Positions 43,311 to 53,600 of a DNA stretch of 64,000 bases are shown here, one piece after another. A program made the position numbers and the translations under genes. The stretch comes from an uncultured Bacteroidales bacterium (GTDB lineage: Bacteria; Bacteroidota; Bacteroidia; Bacteroidales; Porphyromonadaceae): positions 35,590-99,589 of the forward strand of contig CABTZX010000002.1 in NCBI GenBank assembly GCA_902489445.1, given 5' to 3'. The notes beneath the pieces are model-generated. The model was not told the DNA's origin, ran no database searches, and saw nothing but the letters and a program-made list of their open reading frames with translations. Every line of letters starts with the position of its first letter. The stretch's first letter is position 1.

Positions 43311-44249
43311 CTACTCCTCGAGAAGCGGAATGTAGGCTCCATAGCCTTCCGCCTCCATATCCTTAAGCGGTATAAAGCGAAGGGACGCACTATTGATGCA
43401 ATAGCGCAGTCCGCCTTCTGACCTGGGGCCATCCTCAAAAACGTGCCCTAAGTGACTGTGGCTCGATGCACTACGTACTTCGGTACGGATCATCCCGTGC
43501 GAGTTATCCTGATGCTCGGTGACATTTTCCTCTTTTAAGGGACGCGTAAAAGCGGGCCAGCCGCAACCGCTATCGTATTTGTCGGTAGAAAGGAATAGCG
43601 GTGTGCCATCCGTTATATCAACATAAATACCCGGTTCAAAGGTTTGATCGTACAAATTGTCGAATGGCGGCTCGGTAGCGGCTTCTTGCGTTACTTCGTA
43701 CTGCAAAGGAGTAAGTCGCTTTTTCAGAGCTTCTTTATCAATCCAATGAGCTCGATGCGCTTCCCTTATTTTGGAACGACTGATATGGCAATAACCCTCG
43801 GGATGCTTACGGAGATAATCTTGATGATATTCCTCGGCCGGATAGAAGTTTTCCAAAGGTTTTACCTCTACGGCAAGCGGTTGGTCATATTGCTTCTGCA
43901 CCTGATCCATCACCTCGTTGATCACCTTCAAATCGTCCGATTCGGTGTAATAGATACCGGTTCGGTAATTGCGTCCTATATCATTTCCCTGACGATTCAG
44001 TGAAGTGGGATCAATCGCCTTAAAGTAAAGCTCCAGAATGAAGCGGAGCGGCACTTGGGCAGCATTGTAGTGCACGGCAATCGTTTCAGCATAATCGCTG
44101 TCGGTATCCTCATAACGCGGATTGGGATAACGTGCATTTGCGTAGCCCACTTCCGTAGCGGTAACGCCTTCTACGCCGGAGAAATAGGCTTGCATCCCCC
44201 AAAAGCATCCGCCTGCTAAATAAATAACGCTCATTATTTCGGTCATCAT
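43311..44249 (-). CDS. msrAB: Peptide methionine sulfoxide reductase MsrA-MsrB fusion
   Basis: Fusion of 312 residues that repairs both epimers of methionine sulfoxide. The MsrA part carries GGCFWG (C15) near the start. The MsrB part has CGWPAFTRPL, SSHSHLGHVFEDGP and RYCINSASLRF with the catalytic Cys. The ATG at 44249 is preferred because a GAGGAA ribosome-binding-like sequence precedes it; a frame extension to GTG at 44288 would overlap the -7 box. The absence of a signal peptide suggests a cytoplasmic location. Confidence 0.93.
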   Translation of the reverse strand: MMTEIMSVIYLAGGCFWGMQAYFSGVEGVTATEVGYANARYPNPRYEDTDSDYAETIAVHYNAAQVPLRFILELYFKAIDPTSLNRQGNDIGRNYRTGIYYTESDDLKVINEVMDQVQKQYDQPLAVEVKPLENFYPAEEYHQDYLRKHPEGYCHISRSKIREAHRAHWIDKEALKKRLTPLQYEVTQEAATEPPFDNLYDQTFEPGIYVDITDGTPLFLSTDKYDSGCGWPAFTRPLKEENVTEHQDNSHGMIRTEVRSASSHSHLGHVFEDGPRSEGGLRYCINSASLRFIPLKDMEAEGYGAYIPLLEE

Positions 44250-44287
44250 TATCGTTTCCTCACATTTTTGTTTACTCACTTTCACCA

Positions 44288-44295
44288 CAAAGATA
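44288..44295 (-). promoter_or_regulatory. -7 box of msrAB
   Basis: TATCTTTG on the minus strand, 38 nt before the ATG at 44249. It overlaps a possible GTG start and so supports the shorter protein. Confidence 0.5.
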
Positions 44296-44306
44296 GTAAT
44301 AGACAG

Positions 44307-44342
44307 TAAAGGGGCTGCACCGAGTAAACGGCACAGCCCCTA
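44307..44342 (-). terminator. Terminator after the M16 protease gene
   Basis: On the minus strand GGGGCTGTGCCG and CGGTGCAGCCCC form a 12-bp stem (two wobble pairs) around TTTACT, followed by TTTACT. Lies between the M16 gene and msrAB, which has its own promoter. Confidence 0.75.
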
Positions 44343-44363
44343 AGCACTTTAGATCGAAGTCAA

Positions 44364-47219
44364 TTACTTCTTATCAGCTTCAGTTTGGTTACTGCGTAGA
44401 ATCACTTCCAAACGATTGCCGGAGGTAATTACCTTTTGTAGCATATCGGCTACATCCTTCGTAGTGATGCTGTTGAGAATAGCATCATAGTTATCCACAT
44501 AGTTACGTCCGCGGAAGAAATAGCGCTGTATCTGCGACAGCCAATAGTGGTTTTCGCGAAGTGCTTCAGCGTGACGCTTCTTCATACTGGTTACCGCCTT
44601 ATCGAACGTAGTTTGGTCAATTCCTTCCTTAACGAGCTTATCCATTTCGGCATAAACTACATCGTTCAGCGATGCAGCCTTAAGCGGATCGCAGAAGAAC
44701 TGGATGGATATTCCCGTTTCCTGTTCAGGGAATTCCAGTACATCCACACCGGCGTAAGGCGAATAGGTACCGCTTTCGCGTTCACGGATGGATGCAACGA
44801 GCGTCTGATCAAGTACACTATTCAGAATATCACTCGTCAGAAGCGCTTTCTGATCGTACTGAACCGGTCCAAAGAGTGCATCAAGCACGATAGCTGTAGG
44901 CGTATCGAAGTCACGCTTGTACTCAATGGTCATTTTACCGGTACGATGCTTTTCGTCCTTTTTGCGGTCCATTTCCTTGGGAGCTTTACCCTTGGGAATG
45001 CTACCAAGATACTTAGCAATGAGCGGTTTTGCTGCTTCAATATCCACATTACCTACAATGAAGTACTTGAATCCGTTAGCGGAGCCTACACGTTCACGCA
45101 CCATTTCGAGGGCACGCGGATAGTTAATGGCATTGTAATCAGCTTCTTTCAGCACTCTATTACGTAAACTATTGCCGTATAGTAGGTAAGAGAGCGAATC
45201 TCTTACTGAGGAGAGCGGATTACGTTCCATCATCTTGAGCGCAGCAATCTGCTGTTCCTTATAAGATTGGAACGCTTCCATATCTTCACTCAGAGCGGTC
45301 TGATTGAGGTAAACGAGCTGCAACATCGTTTCAAAGTCACGAATCGTTGAGAAGCCCGAAACGGAAGTGGTAAAGTCACCTACGCTAACGCTTACTGAGG
45401 CGGAGCGACCCGTCATAGCCTTACGTAGCTCGGTGCGCGTAAACTTGCCCACTTTGCTTACACCAAAGATATCGTCCAATACGTGTGTCTGAAGGATATC
45501 TTCTGGTTTTGTGTAGAGATAATTACCACCGTGGGTAATACCGGAAAGGCGAATATCATCGTCCTTAAAGTCGGTCGGCTTGATATAAACGGTAACACCG
45601 TTATTGAGTTTCAGCTCCGTAGTAGCAAACTTACCGTTTTTCTTTTCAGAAACTATCTTGCCGCCCTTTAGGGGAGTATCAATAAGTGTAGTAGAAATTA
45701 CTTCTTCCTTGCGTGCTTCAATGTTCGCGGTAGCGTACTTCGTATAAGCGGCAATCATCTGTTCCGGAGTCGGATAGGTAATACCATCCTTTTCGGGACC
45801 GGTAATGTACATTACCAAATTCTTACCATCGGTAATCAATTCCTTCACATACTTGTTTACGTCGTTAAGCGTTAGTGAAGCAGCAATCTGGTCAATAAGA
45901 GCCTTTTCTCCTTCAATTCCGGGAATATAGCCACCATCCAAGAAGTAACTCTTGTACTCTTCAACGTAAGCCGAATTAGTGCGCTTGTTGCGTTCGTTGT
46001 AGAGGTTTTCGTACATCTTCAGTACGTTCGTTTTAGCACGTTCGTACTCGCTTTCAAGAAATCCGTAGCGATTCACTTCTTCTACTTCGGTTACCAGAGC
46101 TTTAAGCGCTTCTTCCCACGCACCATCCTTGGTTGCGGCAAGTATTTGGAAAGCATCTTTTGTCTTGGCAAAGCCGAGCATTTCGCCACGATAAGCATTT
46201 GCACCGAGGAACGGAGCATTAGGCTTGCGGGTTATTTCACGGAAACGTTCCGAAAAGATGTTGCTTACAATGGCATCGAGGTAGTTGGTTGCGGCACCCA
46301 GTACAGAGGCCTTCATTTCAGGCGTCTGAGCTTCGTGCTTATACATCAGCAAAAGTCGGGTGGCGGTTGCTTCCTTATCGGTTGCAATTGCTGCTATAGG
46401 CTTTTCGTTGTCCTCTATTTTTACGTAGTAACGTTCGGCAGGGTTTTCGCGCTTAGGTATATCGGCAAAGTATTCTTTGATCTTTGCTTCCACGTAGTCA
46501 GGATCTAAATCCCCAACAATGATGATGCCCTGAAGATCGGGACGATACCATTTGTGATAGAAGTCGCGAATAGCTTGGTGCTCAAAGTGGTCTACCACTT
46601 CCATTGTACCGATAGGAAGACGATTAGCGTACTTATTATTCGGCAGAATGATCGGGAGCAACTTCTTGAAATTACGAATATCCGCATTGTTGCTTACACG
46701 CCATTCTTCGTGAATTACACCGCGTTCTTCATCGATTTCACTACCTAAAAGCTCGATATTGCTACTCCAGTCGTGCAGAATGAGTATACAGCTATCAATA
46801 ATCTCATTTCCTTTGTCGGTGGGAGCATCCATAACGGTGTAAACTGTTTCGTCGAATGCCGTATACGCATTCAAGTCAGCTCCAAAACGACAACCGATAC
46901 GTTCCAAGAATCCGATCAGGTTCTTGCCGGGGAAATGCTTCGTTCCGTTGAACGCCATATGTTCCAGGAAGTGAGCCAAACCCTGCTGGTTATCTTCTTC
47001 CAGAATAGAACCCACCTTTTGAGCGATGTAAAAGTGTGCACGCCCTTTAGGTTCGGTATTCTTACGTATGATATAGGTTAGCCCATTGGGCAGTGTGCCT
47101 ATTTTCACAGCCGGATCCACAGGGATGGGCGCAAGTTGCTGCGCTCCGGCAGTGAAAGGCATCAAAAGAGCCGCCAATACGAGTAGCGGCGTCATCAGTC
47201 TTTTCAATTGCATAAGCAT
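44364..47219 (-). CDS. M16-family zinc metallopeptidase, exported
   Basis: Protein of 951 residues with a signal peptide (PLLVLAALLMPFTAGA, cleavage before QQLAP). The inverted zinc motif HxxEH is H83-F-L-E86-H87 in GLAHFLEHMAFNG, with the distal Glu in the EEERG-like IDEERGVIHEEW. Two M16 repeats are present; the second half lacks the motif, as usual for pitrilysin-type proteins. Probably a periplasmic peptidase for short peptides, fitting an amino-acid fermenter. The ATG at 47219 is chosen because the signal peptide starts there; an ATG at 47213 is equally possible. Confidence 0.92.
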   Translation of the reverse strand: MLMQLKRLMTPLLVLAALLMPFTAGAQQLAPIPVDPAVKIGTLPNGLTYIIRKNTEPKGRAHFYIAQKVGSILEEDNQQGLAHFLEHMAFNGTKHFPGKNLIGFLERIGCRFGADLNAYTAFDETVYTVMDAPTDKGNEIIDSCILILHDWSSNIELLGSEIDEERGVIHEEWRVSNNADIRNFKKLLPIILPNNKYANRLPIGTMEVVDHFEHQAIRDFYHKWYRPDLQGIIIVGDLDPDYVEAKIKEYFADIPKRENPAERYYVKIEDNEKPIAAIATDKEATATRLLLMYKHEAQTPEMKASVLGAATNYLDAIVSNIFSERFREITRKPNAPFLGANAYRGEMLGFAKTKDAFQILAATKDGAWEEALKALVTEVEEVNRYGFLESEYERAKTNVLKMYENLYNERNKRTNSAYVEEYKSYFLDGGYIPGIEGEKALIDQIAASLTLNDVNKYVKELITDGKNLVMYITGPEKDGITYPTPEQMIAAYTKYATANIEARKEEVISTTLIDTPLKGGKIVSEKKNGKFATTELKLNNGVTVYIKPTDFKDDDIRLSGITHGGNYLYTKPEDILQTHVLDDIFGVSKVGKFTRTELRKAMTGRSASVSVSVGDFTTSVSGFSTIRDFETMLQLVYLNQTALSEDMEAFQSYKEQQIAALKMMERNPLSSVRDSLSYLLYGNSLRNRVLKEADYNAINYPRALEMVRERVGSANGFKYFIVGNVDIEAAKPLIAKYLGSIPKGKAPKEMDRKKDEKHRTGKMTIEYKRDFDTPTAIVLDALFGPVQYDQKALLTSDILNSVLDQTLVASIRERESGTYSPYAGVDVLEFPEQETGISIQFFCDPLKAASLNDVVYAEMDKLVKEGIDQTTFDKAVTSMKKRHAEALRENHYWLSQIQRYFFRGRNYVDNYDAILNSITTKDVADMLQKVITSGNRLEVILRSNQTEADKK

Positions 47220-47261
47220 CTTTCTATTGATTTTTGTGTGTTTCTTTCCTTTTATCCCGAG

Positions 47262-47269
47262 CAAAGGTA
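47262..47269 (-). promoter_or_regulatory. -7 box of the M16 protease gene
   Basis: TACCTTTG on the minus strand, 42 nt before the ATG at 47219. A TTG lies 23 bp further upstream. This supports the start at 47219 rather than further upstream. Confidence 0.5.
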
Positions 47270-47399
47270 AGAAAAAACCCTCTATTCCCCCACAATACTG
47301 CACCCCATCTCACTACTACCCCACTCAAACGCAATTGCTACGTAGTTTCACTACTTCGCGTGCCACGAGTCGTTTGCGCCATAGATGGGTATAAATGGT

Positions 47400-47407
47400 T
47401 ACTTTTG
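47400..47407 (+). promoter_or_regulatory. -7 box immediately before hflX
   Basis: TACTTTTG ends 5 nt before the ATG at 47413. A TTTG at 47373-47376 gives a 23-bp spacer, slightly long. Implies a leaderless hflX mRNA. Confidence 0.45.
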
Positions 47408-47412
47408 CAACG

Positions 47413-48645
47413 ATGAAAACAGTGGATAGCAACGAGCGGGAGGTTCTCCGCGCCGTATTGGTTAGCGTACAGTTACCCGGAGTAAGTGAGCGTCAGGTAA
47501 CCGATTACTTGGATGAGCTTGCTTTCCTTGCCCTCACGGCGGGGTTAGAAGAGCAGGCGCGTTTTACGCAAAAGAGCGATGTGGTCAACGCGGTTACCTA
47601 TGTGGGTAAGGGCAAATTGGAAGAGATCGCCGCCTATATAGCTGCAAACGATATCGACATTGCCCTATTCGATGACGAACTCGGCCCCAATCAGATACGT
47701 AATATTGAGAAGGCTCTCGGCATACGCATCATGGACCGTACGGCGCTCATTTTGGATATATTCGCCACTCGGGCGCAAACGGCTCACGCCAAGGCACAAG
47801 TGGAGCTTGCCGAGTATCGCTACATGTTGCCACGCCTAACCCGTATGTGGACCCACCTCGAACGTCAGCGTGGCGGCGTTGGTATGCGCGGACCGGGCGA
47901 AACGCAGCTCGAAACGGACCGCCGCATCGTTCTTACCAAAATAGCTCGCCTTAAAGAGGAACTACAGCATATCGACCGTCAAAAGAGCCAACAGCGCAAA
48001 GGGCGCGGCAAGATGGTACGCGTCGCCTTAGTCGGTTATACCAACGTGGGCAAATCAACACTGATGAACCGCATTGCCAAGAGCGAGGTGTTCGCTGAGA
48101 ACAAACTCTTCGCCACGCTTGATACGACAGTCCGCAAAGTAGTACTGCACAATCTGCCCTTTTTGCTCTCGGATACCGTCGGTTTCATCCGCAAACTGCC
48201 CACGCAGCTTATCGAAAGCTTCAAAAGCACATTGGACGAAGTGCGCGAAGCAGACCTGCTGCTCCACGTTGTGGATATAGCGCATCCGGATTTTGAGTCG
48301 CAAATTGCCGTGGTGGAAGAGACGCTTGCGGAAATATTGGAGGGCGAGGAAAAGCCGAGCATCCTGATATTCAACAAAACGGATGCCTTTTCCTGGCAAC
48401 CGAAGGACGAAGACGACTTAACGCCTCGGGAGCGCGAGAACTACAGTTTAGAGGACCTTCGCGCCAGCTGGATGGCAAAAATGCGCGACGAATGCCTCTT
48501 TATTTCTGCCCGCACCGGAGAGGGAATGGACGAACTGAAGCAGCGGCTCTACGATCGAGTTAAAGCGATCCACGTACAACGCTATCCGTACAACGACTTT
48601 CTATTCGAAGATTACACCGATCTGGCGGACAATTCCGCAGAATAG
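47413..48645 (+). CDS. hflX: Ribosome-associated GTPase HflX
   Basis: GTPase of 410 residues that splits or rescues stalled ribosomes. The N-terminal HflX domain (DDELGPNQIRNIEKAL, RTALILDIFATRAQT) and the Gly-rich linker RQRGGVGMRGPGETQLETDRR precede the G domain with GYTNVGKST (G1), DTVGFI (G3) and NKTD (G4). The ATG at 47413 follows a -7 box; an in-frame upstream ATG at 47395 would lie before the box. The array A4 follows downstream. Confidence 0.95.
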   Translation: MKTVDSNEREVLRAVLVSVQLPGVSERQVTDYLDELAFLALTAGLEEQARFTQKSDVVNAVTYVGKGKLEEIAAYIAANDIDIALFDDELGPNQIRNIEKALGIRIMDRTALILDIFATRAQTAHAKAQVELAEYRYMLPRLTRMWTHLERQRGGVGMRGPGETQLETDRRIVLTKIARLKEELQHIDRQKSQQRKGRGKMVRVALVGYTNVGKSTLMNRIAKSEVFAENKLFATLDTTVRKVVLHNLPFLLSDTVGFIRKLPTQLIESFKSTLDEVREADLLLHVVDIAHPDFESQIAVVEETLAEILEGEEKPSILIFNKTDAFSWQPKDEDDLTPRERENYSLEDLRASWMAKMRDECLFISARTGEGMDELKQRLYDRVKAIHVQRYPYNDFLFEDYTDLADNSAE

Positions 48646-48711
48646 ATATCCTCTTTGTTTCAGACAAGGGAACTACCGTCTCCTTCAGCCTTCTAACGCC
48701 CCTCGCGAAAC

Positions 48712-48785
48712 GTATATACCTTTCATCCGAAACCTATATACATATTGATTGAAACGTATATACCTATTGTTCGAAAGGTATATAC
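48712..48785. repeat. 22-bp-pitch (G/C)TATATAC array A4
   Basis: Cores start at 48712, 48734, 48756 and 48778, exactly 22 bp apart, between the convergent ends of hflX and the namZ-like gene. Since no promoter is expected between convergent genes, this copy argues against a purely promoter-linked role. Confidence 0.88.
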
Positions 48786-48793
48786 GTTTAACT

Positions 48794-50038
48794 TTACCGC
48801 TCTGGATAGAGCAGATAACGGCTTCGCAAGGCGCGGTAACCCTTCAGCGAGGGTTCCCATGTGGCGGATATCTGTTCCGCACTCATGCCGCTTTCAATTT
48901 GCTTTAAGGTCTGCTTGTTTCCCACAAGAAGTTCGAATGTCCGCTTCCGATCCACCAATTGAAAGCCAGCTTGGGATGCTTTTCGGTAAAAGCGAATAAA
49001 GGGGGCAAGATCGAATCCGCACGCATCCAACGACTCAGGCGAGAATACCTCTCCGTAGCAACGTTTCCCTTTGTGCTTGGGATTGGAGGCTCCCGGCATC
49101 GCGACCGGCGTAAATATCGGCTTACCGAAACGCTTATCCGGATAGCCGATAGCGGTGAACGGGTCCGATGTGCCGCATCCCACGCTCATAATGGTTGCTT
49201 CGAAAAGGCAAAGGGACGGATAGAGCGCAACCGCCTTATCGCTCTTTAGATTGGGACTGGGCGGTACCGGTAGCGAATAGGCATCTCCGTGCCGCCACCC
49301 TTTCATACGGATTATGGTCAGGTCACAGCGAAGAGATGCCGGTTCGAGCCATCCCTCTTCGTTAATCATACGTGCAAGTTCGCCCATAGTAAGCCCGTGC
49401 AGCAACGGAATGCGGTGCATCCCGATAAAGGACGCACAATCCTTTTCCAATACGGGACCCGCCACATGGTCGCACGGATTAGGACGATCCAGCACAATGA
49501 GCGGTATGCCTGCTTCAGCGGCTGCCTCCATTACGTAGTGCAACGTGCTGATGTAGGTGTAAAAGCGTGCTCCCACGTCCTGCAAATCAAAGAGCAATAT
49601 ATCGATGTCTGCCAAATCTTTCCGGCTCGGCTTGCGATGTTTTCCGTAAAGCGATACCACCGGAAGCCCCGTTTGGGTATCTTTTCCGTCGGCAACGCTT
49701 GCTCCGGCGTCATCAGTTCCACGATATCCGTGTTCGGGCGAATAGAGTTTTACCACGTTTTGACCTAAGGAAAGCAGCGTATCGGCGAGCAATGTCCCGC
49801 TATTCCCTACCCGTCCTGTGTGATTGCTCACGATGCCGATCCGCTTATCTTTAATGAGTGGTAGGTATAGATCAAGGCGTTCCGCACCGACTTGTAGCGA
49901 CACTCCCATCTTTTCGGTGCTTGTAGCCACTCGCTTTGATGCACTTTGGGCAACACATCGTCCCCTATACTGAGCAGAAGTATCCACTCCAAATAAAACG
50001 ATGCAACCGATTAGTAAAACAGCCAAACGATGATTCAT
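48794..50038 (-). CDS. namZ: DUF1343 exo-beta-N-acetylmuramidase (NamZ-like)
   Basis: Exported protein of 414 residues. The ATG at 50038 gives a signal peptide (LAVLLIGCIVLFGVDTSA, cleavage before QYRGR) and lies just after the -7 box; a frame extension to 50122 would overlap that box. Family features include VSNHTGRVGNSGTLLADTL, SPEHGYRG, LFDLQDVGARFYTYISTLHYVM and LDRPNPCDHVAGP. The DUF1343 family contains NamZ, which removes N-acetylmuramic acid from the ends of peptidoglycan fragments. It is divergent from a NagZ-type gene, its usual functional partner. Confidence 0.88.
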   Translation of the reverse strand: MNHRLAVLLIGCIVLFGVDTSAQYRGRCVAQSASKRVATSTEKMGVSLQVGAERLDLYLPLIKDKRIGIVSNHTGRVGNSGTLLADTLLSLGQNVVKLYSPEHGYRGTDDAGASVADGKDTQTGLPVVSLYGKHRKPSRKDLADIDILLFDLQDVGARFYTYISTLHYVMEAAAEAGIPLIVLDRPNPCDHVAGPVLEKDCASFIGMHRIPLLHGLTMGELARMINEEGWLEPASLRCDLTIIRMKGWRHGDAYSLPVPPSPNLKSDKAVALYPSLCLFEATIMSVGCGTSDPFTAIGYPDKRFGKPIFTPVAMPGASNPKHKGKRCYGEVFSPESLDACGFDLAPFIRFYRKASQAGFQLVDRKRTFELLVGNKQTLKQIESGMSAEQISATWEPSLKGYRALRSRYLLYPER

Positions 50039-50068
50039 ATCCGTTCCTTTCCCTTTATATAACCGGAA

Positions 50069-50076
50069 CAAAGGTA
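50069..50076 (-). promoter_or_regulatory. -7 box of namZ
   Basis: TACCTTTG on the minus strand, 30 nt before the ATG at 50038. It lies inside the longer possible frame and so supports the shorter start. Confidence 0.5.
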
Positions 50077-50244
50077 ACGCAAATTCCGACGCATACCGGA
50101 ACGGACGGCTTCCTCTGAGCAAGGAACGTCACAAAGTCAATGAACCAAGCACCTTATTCTCTTCGATTCCTCCATCTCACCCCTTTTACCGCATGACCTC
50201 CTCTAAGAGGCACAGTTGATTCTTCCTTGTTCTTCAACCACTTC

Positions 50245-50492
50245 TACGAAGAAGCTCAACCATTTCTACGTAGAAGCTCAACCATTTCTACGTAGAAACA
50301 CAATCGTTTGTACGTACATTCTCGACAAATTCTTTAAAGGATTTATATAAACTGCTTAAAGAATTTATACGCGTACTTTAAACGATTTGTACAAATCCTT
50401 TAAACGATTTATCGAACATCTACGTACAAAAGATCAACACTCATCGAAGAAACGGTTGAATTCCTACGTATATCCAAGCGAACAAGTACATA
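50245..50492. repeat. Composite 22-bp-pitch array C1, twelve palindromic cores
   Basis: Cores are centred every 22 bp from 50247.5 to 50489.5: TACGAA, TACGTA three times, TTTAAA, CTTAAA, TTTAAA twice, TACGTA, TCGA, TACGTA, TACATA. Eleven intervals total exactly 242 bp, with no slip. The middle block (TTTATACGCGTACTTTAAA and GATTTGTACAAATC) is shared with array C2. Lies 110 bp upstream of the GH3 start codon. Confidence 0.88.
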
Positions 50493-50564
50493 TAAACAGG
50501 AAGCTCAAGTAGAAGAAAACAAGAAAAGTATCAGCAGGAGGAGGGGTAAAAAGAGGGTGGGCGG

Positions 50565-50595
50565 ATTGATTATTCAGGTATAAGAGGTAAATTTG
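50565..50595 (+). promoter_or_regulatory. Promoter of the GH3-serine hydrolase gene
   Basis: -33 ATTG (50565-50568), a 19-bp spacer, and -7 TAAATTTG (50588-50595). The ATG at 50603 is only 7 nt after the box, so the mRNA is probably leaderless or nearly so. Confidence 0.6.
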
Positions 50596-50602
50596 TAGCG
50601 AT

Positions 50603-53600
50603 ATGAGAAGGGGAAGGATACAGATACTTACTGCAATAGTGTTGTTCGGAGCGGCGATTGCCCTCACGAACTGTCGGAGTACCACGGGATTTGGTCCGTA
50701 TGGGAAAGGGGGTCGTCAGGCAAATCGAGGTGCCGAACATTCTTCGCCCATAGAGGGCTCTACCGGTGAAAGTACCAAAGAGAGGAGCGGGGACGGAAGC
50801 GATAACGCACTGCTCGTAATAGGACCGGAACAGCGGAAGGAGATTGACGCGCTCGTAGCACGTATGTCGGTAGAAGAACTGGCGGGACAATTGATCGTTC
50901 CGGTAGTGTATCCGTCCACAAACGCCCAACGAATTAGGGAAGCTCAGAACATAGTGCGTCAAATTGGAGCCGGAGGTATTCTGTTTCAAAAGGGCGATCC
51001 GTACGCTCAACGGGAGATGACGCGTCAATTGAACGATGTAAGCACGCTTCCGCTCTTAATAACTGCTGATGCCGAATGGGGCTTGGCGATGCGTCTCAGT
51101 AGTACTATACGCTATCCGCGCAATAGCGGATTGGCAAATTGTTCTCCGGAGCTTATCACCCTTATGGGGGGAGATCTTGCCACTCAATGCCGAATAATGG
51201 GCATACATGTAAACTTTGCTCCGGTCGCCGACATCAACAATAACCCGCACAACCCTGTTATCGGCACGCGGAGCTTTGGAACCACGAGCAGTGAAGTGAC
51301 CCGCTGTGTGCTTGCATTCTCAAAAGGAATGGAGGATGGGGGCGTTCTTACTGTAGCCAAGCACTTTCCCGGTCACGGTAATACCAATAGAGATTCGCAC
51401 AAAACGCTTCCAACGATCAAAGGGAGTCTCTCTTCGATGCGAAAAAACGAACTGATCCCCTTTAAGGCATATATTGATGCAGGCTACGGAGGCATTATGA
51501 CGGCTCACCTCTCCGTCCCGGCATTAGATCCTACCAAAACACCTGCTTCGCTGAGCCGACCCATCACCACCGATCTGCTGCAGAATACCCTCGGCTTCAA
51601 GGGACTTATCTTTACGGACGGGCTACAAATGGCGGGTGCTCAGCAAAAAGGCACTCATCCCTTAGGCGTTGCTGCGCTACTTGCAGGGAACGATATGTTG
51701 CTGGGGCCCACCAATCCGGTTCAAATGCATCGGGATATTGTACGCGCCGTGGCGCAGGGCACACTAACAAGAGCCCTTTTGGAGCAACGAGTAACGAAGG
51801 TTCTCGAAGCCAAATACGCGGTTATGGGCACCCTCTCCATAAAGAAACAAACGGTATTGAGCCGCAACGAGTTATTGGCCGAGCTGAACCGCGAAGAGTT
51901 CTGTACACACGCGGATCGTATTTGGTACGAATCATTGCGCGTTTCCACTTCAAAGGGCGACCTGCTTCCGCTATCGCCGAAACAAAGGATCGGATTGCTT
52001 GAGTTCGGCAATGGGGGTGGCGCAAACGGAACTTTCCAAAAAGCATTGGCTGAGTTGGGAGTACGCCCTCAAATTGCCCTTACTACCGGAGGAGGAGCAG
52101 AACGCTCCCAAATAGTGAATAGCTTCAAAGGATGCGACATTGTTCTCATTAATAGCTATTCGGGACGTAGCGACGCCGCGATCACCAAGGCTTTGGCATC
52201 CAAATACACGGTAATCTACGCACACTTTGCTTCACCATACGGATTTAACGAACATAAAGTCGGAGCGCAACATGCCGCTGCGGTAACCCAATGTTACGAA
52301 GCGTGCGCCGAAGCTCAGCGTGCCTACGCGGCACTACTCTACCCCGAAGCGGCTTTTGGCAGTAAAGCGAACTTTCGGATTGTACGTCCGGAGGGAAGAG
52401 GCGCAAAGCGCAAAGAAGCAGCAAAACCACTCCCAAAGACCATTTTTGACGCAAATCGCTTTGCGAAGGTGGATGAGATCGCTACCAAAGGGCTACGGAT
52501 GAATGCGTATCCCGGTTGCCAAATCGTAGTTTTCCATAAAGGGAAGCCGCTTCTGCAGAAGGCTTACGGCACTTTGGAAGGAACAAAGGGAAGCGAAAGC
52601 GTTACCCTCGGCACCGTATATGATGTTGCTTCGGTGACTAAAATGGCAGCTACCATACCCGCAATAATGATACTAACGGATAGAGGACTGGTTAAACCTA
52701 ATCGGCGTGTAGCTGACTATATTCCCGAGTTACAGGGCTCTCCGGCGGGAAAGCTCACTATCAAGGAGCTTTTGCAGCACAAAAGCGGGTTGCCGGCAGG
52801 AATTAACTTTTTCAATACGCTGATTGACCCCGGTTCTTTGCAGGGCGCACCGCTCTTTTCCTATCGTGAACGGACGGGCTGGCCCCAAATAGAACGGAAC
52901 GTTTGGGTAAATCCGTCATACCGGTTTAATCGCTTACTGGTACACAAAAAGGCGGGGAAAAGTTACGATTTACGCTTTGGAGAAGGGTATTTTCTGCATC
53001 ATTCCCTTCAGGATAGTGTGCTGAGTCAAATAGGACGAGCCAATCTTTCGCGAAGAGGAAGTTTCCGTTACAGCGATGTGGGCTATATCCTTTTGGGGAT
53101 GATTGTAGAGCGCGCATCGGGAAAACAACTGGATCTCTTTATTGAAGAGGAACTGTACAAGCCAATGGGTTTGGAGCACTGCCGATTCAAACCTATGGAA
53201 AAGAATGAAGAAATGAGCATCGCCCCCACTCAAAAGAACTGCTATTTGCGCGGCAAACTGCAAGGAACGGTGGACGATGAAAGCGCCGCGGTACTGGGAG
53301 GCGTAGCGGGGAATGCGGGCTTATTCTCTTCCGCTGTGGAGCTGGCTGCCATCGGTGAGCTGCTACTTAACGAAGGTACCTATGGCGGGAAGCAGCTTAT
53401 AAAGCCATCCACGGTACGTCACTTCACAAAAGGTATGCATAAAAAGGAGCCGCGTACGGAAGGCGGATTTATGAAATGGTACCCAAATAATCCCAATCTT
53501 CCCTCTGAAGCATCGCAACATACGTACGGACACACAGGATTCACGGGAACGGCTCTTTGGATTGATCCGGATAATCAGTTAGTATTTGTATTTCTGTGCA

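Larger units (their letters stand above)
50039..50602. other. Intergenic region between namZ and the GH3 gene
   Basis: 564 bp between divergent genes: namZ -7 box, the 12-core array C1 (50245-50492) and the GH3 promoter. No gene is supported. Confidence 0.6.

Noticed and set aside
50245..50492. Replication origin (DnaA-box cluster)
   Set aside because: The cores do not match the DnaA box TTATNCACA and no dnaA or dnaN lies nearby.
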